From: PKWO01 sp036384915
GTDB taxonomy: Bacteria; Pseudomonadota; Gammaproteobacteria; Burkholderiales; Burkholderiaceae_D
Direction: 5' to 3'
Assembly (NCBI GenBank): GCA_036384915.1
Contig: DASVLJ010000016.1
Span: 1-20,653 of the forward strand
Length of the DNA stretch: 20,653 bases
A program made the position numbers and the translations under genes. Under the pieces are notes generated by a model. The model was not told the DNA's origin and searched no databases. It saw nothing but the letters and a program-made list of their open reading frames with translations. Shown here one piece after another: positions 8,038 through 14,029 of this stretch. Every line of letters starts with the position of its first letter. Positions within the stretch are counted from its first letter, which is position 1.

Positions 8038-8046
8038 AATGTAGCA
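8038..8046 (-). promoter_or_regulatory. Candidate extended -10 element of the PLD lipoprotein gene
   Basis: The minus strand reads TGCTACATT (8046-8038), an extended -10 of the TG-N-TAnnnT type 28 bp before the ATG at 8009. No good -35 is present. The same TGCTACA[AT]T string occurs at two other places in the window. Confidence 0.3.
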
Positions 8047-8158
8047 GGAAAGCCTGTTTGCTTTCACTTTGCGCTGCAGCAAGACGTGGCCTCACGCGCG
8101 CGGACCGCCAGGCTGGTGTCGGCAGCCAAATGAGACGCACCCGGCGAAAGAAGATGAA

Positions 8159-8482
8159 CTAGTCTTCCAACTTTTTCCTCAACCCGTAAAGCGCCTTTAG
8201 CCGCCCCTTCTCAAACTTTGAAATCCACCGCTCATAAATCCCCTGCAGCGGCACGGGGTTCAAGTGATGCAGCTTCTCGCGCCCGCGCCAATCTGTCGCG
8301 ATCAGGTTGGCCGCTTCGAGCACAGCCAGGTGTTGCGTCACGGCCTGGCGCGTCATGTCGAGGTGGGCGCACAGTTCGCCCAGCGTTTGTGCGTCGTTGT
8401 CGTACAACAGGTCGAGCAGTTTGCGCCGGCTCGGGTCGGCCAGGGCCTTGAATAGGAGGTCAGTGTCGTCCATGGATGGCAT
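8159..8482 (-). CDS. ArsR-family transcriptional regulator
   Basis: This 107-residue winged-helix repressor has the typical ArsR opening (LLFKALADPSRRKLLDLL), a helix-turn-helix at about 37-66 (TLGELCAHLDMTRQAVTQHL) and a wing reading DWRGREKLHHLNP. The metal-binding ELCVCDL motif of arsenic/zinc sensors is absent; only a single Cys in ELCAHLD remains. It therefore belongs to the non-metal branch often paired with SRPBCC/AHSA1 genes. Here the pair is divergent, with 100 bp between start codons. A consensus promoter predicts transcription starting only about 7 nt before ATG 8482 or 16 nt before an in-frame ATG at 8473, and neither has a ribosome binding site. The mRNA may be nearly leaderless. 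It probably represses itself and the divergent gene through the repeated heptamers in between. Confidence 0.9.
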   Translation of the reverse strand: MPSMDDTDLLFKALADPSRRKLLDLLYDNDAQTLGELCAHLDMTRQAVTQHLAVLEAANLIATDWRGREKLHHLNPVPLQGIYERWISKFEKGRLKALYGLRKKLED

Positions 8483-8520
8483 CTTGCATGAGCATATGAT
8501 ATGCAAGCAAATACTTGCAT
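8483..8520. promoter_or_regulatory. Operator-like heptamer cluster between the arsR-type and SRPBCC genes
   Basis: Three copies of one 7-mer occur in alternating orientation: CTTGCAT (8483-8489), ATGCAAG (8501-8507) and CTTGCAT (8514-8520). The last two form a perfect 7-6-7 inverted repeat lying inside the spacer of the regulator's promoter and touching the -35 of the divergent promoter. The first two form a 7-11-7 inverted repeat covering the regulator's predicted transcription start. This is the expected position for an autoregulatory ArsR operator. Confidence 0.6.
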
Positions 8521-8525
8521 GTCAA
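8496..8525 (-). promoter_or_regulatory. Promoter of the ArsR-family regulator gene
   Basis: On the minus strand TTGACA (8525-8520) is a perfect -35 and TATCAT (8501-8496) a 5-of-6 -10, separated by 18 bp. The 18-bp spacer is the core of the inverted repeat, so a bound repressor would block RNA polymerase. Confidence 0.65.
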
Positions 8526-8543
8526 GGAAGGCTTTGCTATGCT
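8515..8543 (+). promoter_or_regulatory. Candidate promoter of the SRPBCC gene
   Basis: TTGCAT (8515-8520) and TATGCT (8538-8543) lie 17 bp apart on the plus strand, 40 bp before the ATG at 8583. The -35 is part of the rightmost heptamer, so both divergent promoters could be shut by one protein. Confidence 0.45.
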
Positions 8544-8582
8544 GGTTTCACGTTGCCATCCAACCCACGCAAGGAGACCGTC

Positions 8583-9044
8583 ATGTCGCGCGACAACTCG
8601 AGCAAGTTCGTCTATGTCAGCTATATCCGCACCACGCCAGAAAAACTCTGGCAAGCCATCACCACGCCGGAATTCATGGACCAGTACTGGCTCGGCGCGC
8701 AGTTTCGCGCCGAATGGAAAGTCGGCGGCGCATGGAGCATCACCTATCCGGACGGTCGCATCACCGATACGGGCGAGGTGATCGAGTTCGATCCGCCGCG
8801 CCGCATCGCGCTGACCTGGCGCAATGAGTTCCGCCCCGAACTCAATGCCGAAGGTTTCGGCCGTTGCGTGTTCGACGTCGAGCAGGCGGGCAGCGCCGCA
8901 CGGCTGCGTGTCACACACAGCATCGAGGTGCCGGAATCCAAACTGATCGAAGCCGTGTCGGGCGGTTGGCCGCTCATTCTCTCCAACCTCAAGTCGCTGA
9001 TCGAGGGCGGTGAAATTTGCGTCACGCGCAAGGACGCGCTGTAG
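8583..9044 (+). CDS. SRPBCC/AHSA1-domain protein
   Basis: The 153-residue protein is a single START-like (SRPBCC, AHSA1 type) fold. The N-terminal strand and helix VYVSYIRTTPEKLWQAITTPEF is followed by the family's W-containing strand GGAWSITYPDGR, the EVIEFDPPRRIALTW segment and a C-terminal helix ending GWPLILSNLKSLIEGG. Such proteins bind hydrophobic ligands in a deep pocket, and the ligand here is unknown. A strong AAGGAG lies 6 nt before the ATG, which fixes the start. It is transcribed away from the ArsR gene, a genomic pairing seen repeatedly in proteobacteria and implying regulation by that repressor. Confidence 0.92.
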   Translation: MSRDNSSKFVYVSYIRTTPEKLWQAITTPEFMDQYWLGAQFRAEWKVGGAWSITYPDGRITDTGEVIEFDPPRRIALTWRNEFRPELNAEGFGRCVFDVEQAGSAARLRVTHSIEVPESKLIEAVSGGWPLILSNLKSLIEGGEICVTRKDAL

Positions 9045-9057
9045 CTTTTTTCCGCAG

Positions 9058-9066
9058 TGCTACAAT
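9058..9066 (+). promoter_or_regulatory. Candidate extended -10 element of the thioesterase gene
   Basis: TGCTACAAT gives an extended -10 (TACAAT 5 of 6) 31 bp before the ATG at 9097. No recognisable -35 is present. This would let the thioesterase gene be transcribed independently of the SRPBCC gene 52 bp upstream. Confidence 0.4.
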
Positions 9067-9068
9067 CG

Positions 9069-9089
9069 CCTGCATCAGCATAATGCAGG
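9069..9089 (+). promoter_or_regulatory. Palindrome in the thioesterase leader, overlapping the ribosome binding site
   Basis: CCTGCAT (9069-9075) and ATGCAGG (9083-9089) form a perfect 7-7-7 inverted repeat directly downstream of the -10 element. Its right arm overlaps the AGGGAG ribosome binding site (9087-9092). The arms differ by one base from the CTTGCAT/ATGCAAG elements of the neighbouring ArsR operator, so it may be a protein-binding site. Alternatively it may act as an RNA hairpin limiting translation. Confidence 0.4.
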
Positions 9090-9096
9090 GAGCACC

Positions 9097-9879
9097 ATGA
9101 CGTCATTTGCCGATTTGCTCGCCTCGATGTCGCAACGCGACGGGCAATTCCAGATCGCACCAGGGGAAGACTGGGGCCAGGGCCGCACGCTTTATGGCGG
9201 TATTACACTGGCACTGGCCGCGCACGCCGCACGCCAGGCCTTTGCCGATTTGCCCCCGCTGCGCGGCGCGCAAGCTGCGTTCACCGGCCCGGCTGCGGGC
9301 ATGATGACGGTCAAGCCGTTCAAGGTCGCGGCGGGCAAATCTTCGGCCTTCATCGGCGTCGACATCGAGGGGGAAAGCGGCACCGCTTTGCGCGCCACGT
9401 TTTGCTACGGCGTGGCACGCCAATCCGCATTCGCGCACAGCGACCTGATTGCGCCGTCCGCACCCGCGCCGGAGCGATGCCCGCCCTTTTTCCGCGCCGT
9501 CGCGCCGAACTTCACCCGTCAGTTCGAAGGCGCGCTAGCGGGCGGGGCCGACATGCTGTCCGGCAGCGACGATCCCGATTTGCTGGTCTGGGTCCGCCAT
9601 CGCGACGCGGAAGTGAAAGACAGCGACGCGGGCTTGATCGCCCTCGCCGACGCCTTGCCGCCGGCCGCCATGACGATGTTCACCGAACCGAGCCCGGTCA
9701 GCACCGCCACCTGGTCCATGGAATTTCTCACCGACCGCTATGCCAATCGCGGCTGGCACCTGCTGCGCACGCAAGCCGAGCACGTGGGCGAGGGCTACAG
9801 CAGCCAGCACATGAACGTGTGGGACGAAGCGGGCAGGCCGCTGATGGTGGCGCGGCAGCTTGTGACGATTTATCGTTGA
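9097..9879 (+). CDS. TesB-like acyl-CoA thioesterase (double hot-dog, 4HBT_3 type)
   Basis: The 260-residue protein has two hot-dog halves like acyl-CoA thioesterase II proteins, which hydrolyse acyl-CoA to free acid and CoA. The N-terminal half carries RTLYGGITLALAAHAA, the family's YGG-containing central helix, and GPAAGMMTVKPFKVAAGKSSAF. The C-terminal half carries the STATWSMEFL strand followed by WHLLRTQAEHVGEGYSSQHMNVWDEAGRPL, equivalent to the second TesB motif, where Q and an acidic residue contribute to catalysis. The length is slightly below the usual 285 or so for TesB. The start is fixed by AGGGAG 4 nt upstream. It follows the SRPBCC gene by 52 bp and ends in a hairpin terminator. 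Substrate range is unknown. Confidence 0.85.
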   Translation: MTSFADLLASMSQRDGQFQIAPGEDWGQGRTLYGGITLALAAHAARQAFADLPPLRGAQAAFTGPAAGMMTVKPFKVAAGKSSAFIGVDIEGESGTALRATFCYGVARQSAFAHSDLIAPSAPAPERCPPFFRAVAPNFTRQFEGALAGGADMLSGSDDPDLLVWVRHRDAEVKDSDAGLIALADALPPAAMTMFTEPSPVSTATWSMEFLTDRYANRGWHLLRTQAEHVGEGYSSQHMNVWDEAGRPLMVARQLVTIYR

Positions 9880-9886
9880 TCCATAC

Positions 9887-9924
9887 AAGTGGCGGGCTAG
9901 CGGTTGCAGGCCCGCCGCTTGTTT
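9887..9924 (+). terminator. Terminator between the thioesterase gene and the convergent small-protein gene
   Basis: AAGTGGCGGGC (9887-9897) pairs with GCCCGCCGCTT (9910-9920), giving an 11-bp stem with one G-U pair and a 12-nt loop, followed by GTTTGC. Only 17 bp separate it from the stop codon of the convergent gene, so it may serve both strands. The T-tract is short. Confidence 0.6.
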
Positions 9925-9937
9925 GCGAGCGGAAAAA

Positions 9938-10279
9938 TCATTCGCTCTTGATCTGATTGCTGATCGCATTCTCCTGCCGGTTCAGCGTCCGTTGTTCCTG
10001 CTTGGTGATATGGCCGCCGTTTTGCGCAGCCATGTCGCGCTCTTCCTGGCGCACCTGATGGTCTTCATGCTTGATCTGCGCGCCCTGGGCTGCGGTCATT
10101 TTGCCCGAGTCGACCTTTTGGTTGACGCGCGCATGCTGCACGGCCAGTCGGTCGTTGACTTCGGTGCGGCGCGGGTGGTTCTTCTGCCATTGGGTTTCGG
10201 CATTGGCGTTGGCCACGAAGCCGGCGACGAGGCCGATGGTGCCGATCAGGGCAATAATCTTTCGGGTAGTGGTGCTCAT
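9938..10279 (-). CDS. Small exported protein with duplicated EF-hand-like motif
   Basis: From the ATG at 10279, which has AAGGAG 7 nt upstream, this is a 113-residue protein with a clear signal peptide (core about 8-22, cleavage after ANA at 27). The mature 86 residues are very hydrophilic, rich in Gln/Arg/His/Glu, and contain no Cys. Two similar blocks occur: SGKMTAAQGAQIKHEDHQ near 58-75 and GGHITKQEQRTLNRQEN near 88-104. Each has the G-x-[MI]-T-x-x-[QE] pattern of an EF-hand loop end followed by a helix, but most calcium-ligand acids are missing. I recall similar small periplasmic proteins being common in Burkholderiales without assigned function. A 15-residue N-terminal extension of the ORF is rejected because of the strong ribosome binding site. 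Confidence 0.85.
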   Translation of the reverse strand: MSTTTRKIIALIGTIGLVAGFVANANAETQWQKNHPRRTEVNDRLAVQHARVNQKVDSGKMTAAQGAQIKHEDHQVRQEERDMAAQNGGHITKQEQRTLNRQENAISNQIKSE

Positions 10280-10480
10280 GTTCGATCTCCTTGAATGCGT
10301 CGGTTGGCGTTGGGTGTGATCCAACTGGTCACGCCTTCATTAACGCACGATTTACGCGGAGCGCCTACGCGGATTCTGTTTCGTCCGTAACAGATCGTAA
10401 CTTCCATGCCTTGGCGGCTGCTGTTTGCCGTCTGGAGACAACGGCAAGGGCAGCATCCGGGCGCTAGTGAAGGGGCGGCA

Positions 10481-10520
10481 TTTACATGCTTTCTCCTTTC
10501 ATATACTATACCCCCCTATA
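10481..10520 (+). promoter_or_regulatory. Promoter and RcnR/CsoR-type operator of the nickel/cobalt efflux operon
   Basis: TTTACA (10481-10486, 5 of 6) and TACTAT (10504-10509, 4 of 6) are 17 bp apart. Overlapping the end of the -10 is TATA-CCCCCC-TATA (10507-10520). A G/C tract flanked by AT-rich inverted arms is the hallmark of type 1 operators of the RcnR/CsoR family, where E. coli RcnR reads TACT-G6-N-AGTA. A repressor bound there would cover the -10 and the transcription start. The site is 17 bp before the repressor's own ATG. Confidence 0.7.
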
Positions 10521-10537
10521 CCATACGAGTCCGCGCC

Positions 10538-10816
10538 ATGAGCCATACCGTCGAAGACAAAAAGAAGCTTTTGAACCGCGTGCGCCGTATCCGCGGCCAG
10601 CTCGACGCGATCGAGCGCGCGCTCGAAGAAGAAAAAGGCTGCATGGAAGTGTTGCAGCAGATCACCAGTTGCCGCGGCGCCATGAACGGCTTGTTGACCG
10701 TGGTGCTGGAAGACCATATCCGTACCCATCTGGCCGACGTGGCCGCGCATCGCCATGCCGGCGAGGGCGACGCACGCGAGCAATTGATCGACGTCGTGCG
10801 CAGTTACTTCAAGTAA
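10538..10816 (+). CDS. rcnR: RcnR-type nickel/cobalt-responsive repressor
   Basis: This 92-residue all-helical protein belongs to the RcnR/CsoR/FrmR (DUF156) family of tetrameric repressors that release DNA on metal binding. The four nickel/cobalt ligand positions of E. coli RcnR are present: His3 (MSHT), Cys35, His60 and His64. FrmR proteins differ at positions 3 and 64, so an aldehyde sensor is unlikely. The DNA-binding face is recognisable in RVRRIRGQLDAIERAL and CRGAMNGLL. A short His-containing insertion (AAHRHAGEGD) sits before the last helix. No strong Shine-Dalgarno precedes the ATG at 10538, but the start is supported by the family's conserved N-terminal MSHT. The RcnA-type exporter gene lies 29 bp downstream, so the two form one metal-induced operon. 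Confidence 0.92.
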   Translation: MSHTVEDKKKLLNRVRRIRGQLDAIERALEEEKGCMEVLQQITSCRGAMNGLLTVVLEDHIRTHLADVAAHRHAGEGDAREQLIDVVRSYFK

Positions 10817-10845
10817 GCGCATCATCTGTAGCAGCGAGACCAGCC

Positions 10846-11688
10846 ATGAACGATTTTTCCGCATTGCTCCAGCACGGCGCTTCCAACGCCTGGCTGTTCG
10901 TCCCCAGCGCCATCCTGCTCGGTGCTTTGCACGGGCTTGAACCGGGCCACTCCAAGACCATGATGGCGGCCTTCATCGTGGCGGTGCGCGGCACGCTGGG
11001 GCAGGCCGTGCTGCTCGGGTTGTCTGCCACGATCTCGCATACCGCCGTGGTGTGGGCCGTGGCATTGGCCGGCATGTATTTCGGCCGGAATTGGGATGTG
11101 GAAGCCAATGAGGGCTATTTCCAGCTTGCATCCGCTTTCATGATCGTCTGCATTGCGTTGTGGATGATGTGGCGTACCTGGCTTGCGCAGTATGAACGCC
11201 ATCATCACGATCACCATCATGACCATCACCATGGACATGAGCATGGATACGATCACCGGCATGCGCATGCCCACGAAGGCGACCAGGTCGTCGAACTCGC
11301 CGCCGGCGAATACCAGGATGCGCACGAACGGGCGCATGCCGACGATATCCGGCGCCGCTTCGCCAACCGCCAAGTGACCACCGGCCAGATTGTGCTGTTC
11401 GGCCTGACCGGCGGGCTTGTGCCTTGCCCGGCATCGATCACGGTGCTGCTGGTGTGCCTGCAGTTGAAGCAGGTCACGCTCGGGGCGGCGCTGGTGCTGT
11501 GCTTTTCCATCGGCCTGGCTCTGACCATGGTGGCGTCCGGTGCGCTGGCAGCCTTGAGCCTGAAGCACGTACAGAGGCGCTGGAGCGGCTTCGGCGAGGT
11601 CGCGCGCAAGGCGCCTTATTTTTCAGGCGCGCTGATACTGCTGGTCGGCTGCTACATCGGTTACCAGGGATTCGCCGCAATACGTTAG
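10846..11688 (+). CDS. rcnA: RcnA-type nickel/cobalt exporter
   Basis: The 280-residue inner-membrane protein matches the NicO/RcnA family that exports Ni2+ and Co2+. Residues 28-38 (LHGLEPGHSKT) hold the conserved HGxEPGHSK motif in the first helices, and ISHT (63-66) is the second conserved His motif. GLVPCPASITVLL (190-202) is the typical C-terminal half signature. Between TM3 and TM4 lies a metal-binding cytoplasmic loop with 15 histidines in residues 119-143, as in E. coli RcnA. About six membrane segments are visible and the length is close to E. coli RcnA (274). It follows rcnR by 29 bp with only a weak GAGA ribosome binding site. Its stop codon overlaps that of the convergent TPR gene by 3-4 bases. 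Confidence 0.94.
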   Translation: MNDFSALLQHGASNAWLFVPSAILLGALHGLEPGHSKTMMAAFIVAVRGTLGQAVLLGLSATISHTAVVWAVALAGMYFGRNWDVEANEGYFQLASAFMIVCIALWMMWRTWLAQYERHHHDHHHDHHHGHEHGYDHRHAHAHEGDQVVELAAGEYQDAHERAHADDIRRRFANRQVTTGQIVLFGLTGGLVPCPASITVLLVCLQLKQVTLGAALVLCFSIGLALTMVASGALAALSLKHVQRRWSGFGEVARKAPYFSGALILLVGCYIGYQGFAAIR

Positions 11689-12263
11689 CCCATGGCCTGC
11701 CGCAGCCTGGCCAGTTTGTCCCGCACCAAGGCATTGTCCGGCGCCAGTTCCTGCGCCCGGGTGTAGGCCTTGAGTGCCCCGGGCATGTCGCCGAGCACGC
11801 GCAAAATATCGCCGAGATTGCTGTGCGTGTGGAACTGGTCCGGCGCGATGTTGATCGCAATGCGGCATTCGTCGGCGGCTTGCTTGAATTGCTGCATCTC
11901 GCACAACACCGCGGCCAGGCCGATATGTGCGTGGGCATGATTGGGATCCATCATGATGGCTTGCCGGTGGTGATATGCGGCTTCAACCAACTTGCCCAGG
12001 TGGCGCAAGGCGACGCCCATGTTGTTGTACGCGTTCGAGTCGCGCGGGTCGACGCGCAGTGCCGACTGGAAGGCCGCGAGGCTGTCTTCGTAGCGCCGAC
12101 TCTTCAGCAGGATGACGCCCATCTGGAAATATACGCCCGGCTCGAATTCGCCGCTCTTGAGCGCTTCCTGGCATAGCGCAAATGCTTCCGCGTATTTCCC
12201 TGCTTCGATATGCCGTTGTGCCTGGTCATAAAGGTCGATGGAACGCGTGGTGCTCATTGTCAT
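11685..12263 (-). CDS. Tetratricopeptide-repeat protein
   Basis: The 192-residue soluble protein consists almost entirely of about five TPR units (around residues 8-41, 42-75, 76-109, 110-143 and 144-177). Each has the W/L-G-Y-A-F-A-P pattern, for example AYNNMGVALRHLGKLVEAAYHHRQAIMMDP shortened by family variation. There is no signal peptide or catalytic domain, so it is probably a protein-protein adaptor in the cytoplasm. TPR modules of this type also precede O-GlcNAc-transferase-like domains, but no such domain follows here. ATG 12263 or a second ATG two codons later (12257) could be the start, and neither has a strong ribosome binding site. It is convergent with rcnA, overlapping it at the stop codons. 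The partner is unknown. Confidence 0.85.
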   Translation of the reverse strand: MTMSTTRSIDLYDQAQRHIEAGKYAEAFALCQEALKSGEFEPGVYFQMGVILLKSRRYEDSLAAFQSALRVDPRDSNAYNNMGVALRHLGKLVEAAYHHRQAIMMDPNHAHAHIGLAAVLCEMQQFKQAADECRIAINIAPDQFHTHSNLGDILRVLGDMPGALKAYTRAQELAPDNALVRDKLARLRQAMG

Positions 12264-12554
12264 ATGTCTGCGGATGCCGATGGAAGCGACTGCTGCGGAA
12301 GCGCTCGGAAAAATACCTGGCCCTGAGCCGTCCGCTTGCGCGTGGATTATGTCATCAAATTGTCATCCGGTATTGATCCACGAGAACGGGGTTTACATCT
12401 ATAGCGAAATTGTTAATGAGTTTACAAATCATTTACAAAACAAGGACACAAAAAGCAATTTACCTAAAAAATTGGTTGAATAAACAAAATCAACCCGTTG
12501 GATTTGTTTTCAAGAGCCGGCTACAGTGCATCCATCGAAAACGGAGGATGTACC
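12264..12554. other. AT-rich intergenic region upstream of the YeiH-type gene
   Basis: Bases of about 12340-12520 are markedly richer in A+T than the surrounding genes. TTTACAAA occurs twice one helical turn apart (12421-12428 and 12432-12439), with further TTTACA at 12392 and TTTACC at 12459. A possible weak promoter is TTGGAT (12499-12504) and TACAGT, 18 bp apart. Short ORFs here are A/K/N-rich and unconvincing. The region is likely regulatory for the downstream gene, but no known operator is recognised. Confidence 0.4.
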
Positions 12555-13658
12555 ATGACCACCCCAACTCTTGCCCCTGCAGCCCGGCATTCCACGCGCC
12601 ACGCGTTACCGCGGCTGTTGCCGGGGTTGCTGCTGTGCCTCTTGCTTGCCATGGCCGCGATCCGGCTCGGCAAACTTCCCTGGCTCGCTGCGCATGGCTT
12701 TAGCGCGCTCACCGTCGCCATCGTGCTCGGCATGGCGCTGGGAAATTCGGCCTATCGTTCCTTCGCGGGCATTGCAGGCCCCGGCGTCACGTACTCCAAG
12801 CAGATGCTTCTGCGCGCCGGCATCGTGCTCTATGGCCTGCGGCTGACGTTGCAGGATATAAGCCATGTCGGCGCTGCCGGGCTGCTGATCGATGCGCTGA
12901 TCTTGTGCAGCACCTTCGGCTTGTCTTGGCTGATCGGCACGCGTGTCTTCAAACTCGACCGCAGCACCTCCATGCTGGTCGGCGCCGGCAGCGCGATTTG
13001 CGGCGCGGCAGCCGTGATGGCGACCGAGCCCGTGTTGAAAGCGCATGCTGAAAAGGTGGCGGTTGCGATTTCTACCGTGGTGGTGTTCGGCACCTTCGCG
13101 ATCTTCGTCTACCCGGCGCTGTATGCCCTGAACCTGCATTGGGGCATCATTGCCCCCGGCGCCGACAGCTTCGGCATCTACGCAGGCTCGACCATCCACG
13201 AAGTGGCGCAAGTGGTTGCCGCAGCGCGCAACATCGGCACGGAAACGGCCGACATTGCGGTTATCGCCAAGATGGTGCGGGTGATGATGCTGGCGCCGTT
13301 TCTGATTGCGCTGTCGGCCTGGCTTGCGCGCGATGCCAGGGCGAAGCAGGCCGGGGCCATGCCCGCCACCTTATCCGTCAACGCGACGCGGTTGAACATT
13401 CCCTGGTTTGCCTTCCTCTTTATCGCGGTGGTGATTGTTCACTCCTTCGTTGCCTTGCCAGGGGCATGGATATCCCGGGCCAACGATATAGACACCATGC
13501 TGCTCGCAATGGCCATGGCCGCGCTCGGCTTGACCACGCATGTATCGGCGATACGGCAGGCCGGCGTCAAGCCCTTGCTGCTCGGCGCGCTCTTGTTCAT
13601 CTGGCTGATCGTGGGCGGAGCGTTCATTAATCGCACGGTTTTTGCGATGCTGCGCTGA
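12555..13658 (+). CDS. yeiH: YeiH-family putative sulfate exporter (integral membrane)
   Basis: The 367-residue protein has about ten hydrophobic helices and the signatures of the YeiH/UPF0324 (Cons_hypoth698) family. These are KQMLLRAGIVLYGLRLT near 82-98, GAGSAICGAAAVMATEPV at 143-160 and GSTIHEVAQVVAAA at 211-224, the last two being the most conserved family segments. The length is typical. Family members are annotated as putative sulfate exporters, largely by genomic association with LysR-type sulfur regulators. No LysR gene is adjacent here, so the substrate is not supported by context. A strong GGAGG 8 nt before the ATG at 12555 fixes the start. The gene stands alone, with no partner on its strand within 290 bp upstream or 370 bp downstream. 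Confidence 0.9.
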   Translation: MTTPTLAPAARHSTRHALPRLLPGLLLCLLLAMAAIRLGKLPWLAAHGFSALTVAIVLGMALGNSAYRSFAGIAGPGVTYSKQMLLRAGIVLYGLRLTLQDISHVGAAGLLIDALILCSTFGLSWLIGTRVFKLDRSTSMLVGAGSAICGAAAVMATEPVLKAHAEKVAVAISTVVVFGTFAIFVYPALYALNLHWGIIAPGADSFGIYAGSTIHEVAQVVAAARNIGTETADIAVIAKMVRVMMLAPFLIALSAWLARDARAKQAGAMPATLSVNATRLNIPWFAFLFIAVVIVHSFVALPGAWISRANDIDTMLLAMAMAALGLTTHVSAIRQAGVKPLLLGALLFIWLIVGGAFINRTVFAMLR

Positions 13659-14029
13659 GAGAATGAAGCCGCGCATGGCGCGATCCAATTTTGCGCCTCG
13701 TTATTCCTACGCACGTGTAGAGCTTCATTGCGCATGATGTTGCGGACGGGATCGCCCTTGCGATTGCGTCCCGCTGAAAAATCCACGCTCGTCTGCTTAA
13801 TAAATCATCAGTGGTACGGCGGTGGCCCGCAAATGTTACATATGGGTCACCGGGCCGTCACATTCACTTGTTACATTCCCGACCGGAAATATCGGTATCG
13901 GCTTATTAGGAGCGATACCCAAGCGGTGTGCCTGCACATGTCCTGTGCAATGCACGAGCCGGACCAGAAGCGGCCGGGCCGACACGGCAAGCGGCCGGAT
14001 GAATGTTCAACTGATAAATGGGTGGGGTC
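13659..14029. other. 370-bp intergenic region without a convincing gene
   Basis: The left half contains an 8-bp inverted repeat (AATGAAGC 13662-13669 and GCTTCATT 13722-13729) and a GC-rich imperfect hairpin at about 13740-13776, but no clear terminator with a T-tract. The centre holds the PhoB-box-like repeats listed separately. A plus-strand ORF at 13728-14039 lacks a ribosome binding site and looks non-coding in composition. Confidence 0.5.
13834..13876 (+). promoter_or_regulatory. Candidate PhoB boxes upstream of the phosphoesterase gene
   Basis: GTTACAT (13835), GTCACCG (13846) and GTCACAT (13857) start exactly 11 bp apart. A further GTTACAT starts at 13870. PhoB boxes are 7-bp direct repeats (TGTCATA-like) separated by 4 bp, hence an 11-bp period. 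The last copy also gives a -35-like TTGTTA (13868-13873), with weak -10 candidates at 13872-13877 or 13890-13895. The downstream product is a phosphate-ester hydrolase, which fits Pho control. Confidence 0.55.

Noticed and set aside
6918..8039. 373-codon plus-strand ORF antisense to the PLD lipoprotein gene
   Set aside because: The opposite strand encodes two intact HKD motifs and a lipobox; this frame has none and is Arg/Gln/His-rich.
10538..10816. FrmR formaldehyde-sensor identity
   Set aside because: His3 and His64 are present together with Cys35 and His60, and the neighbour is an Ni/Co exporter, not a formaldehyde dehydrogenase.
11190..11280. CAT/CAC-rich tandem pattern as a DNA repeat or CRISPR-like array
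   Set aside because: It is the codon run for the metal-binding His loop of RcnA and has no spacer-repeat structure.
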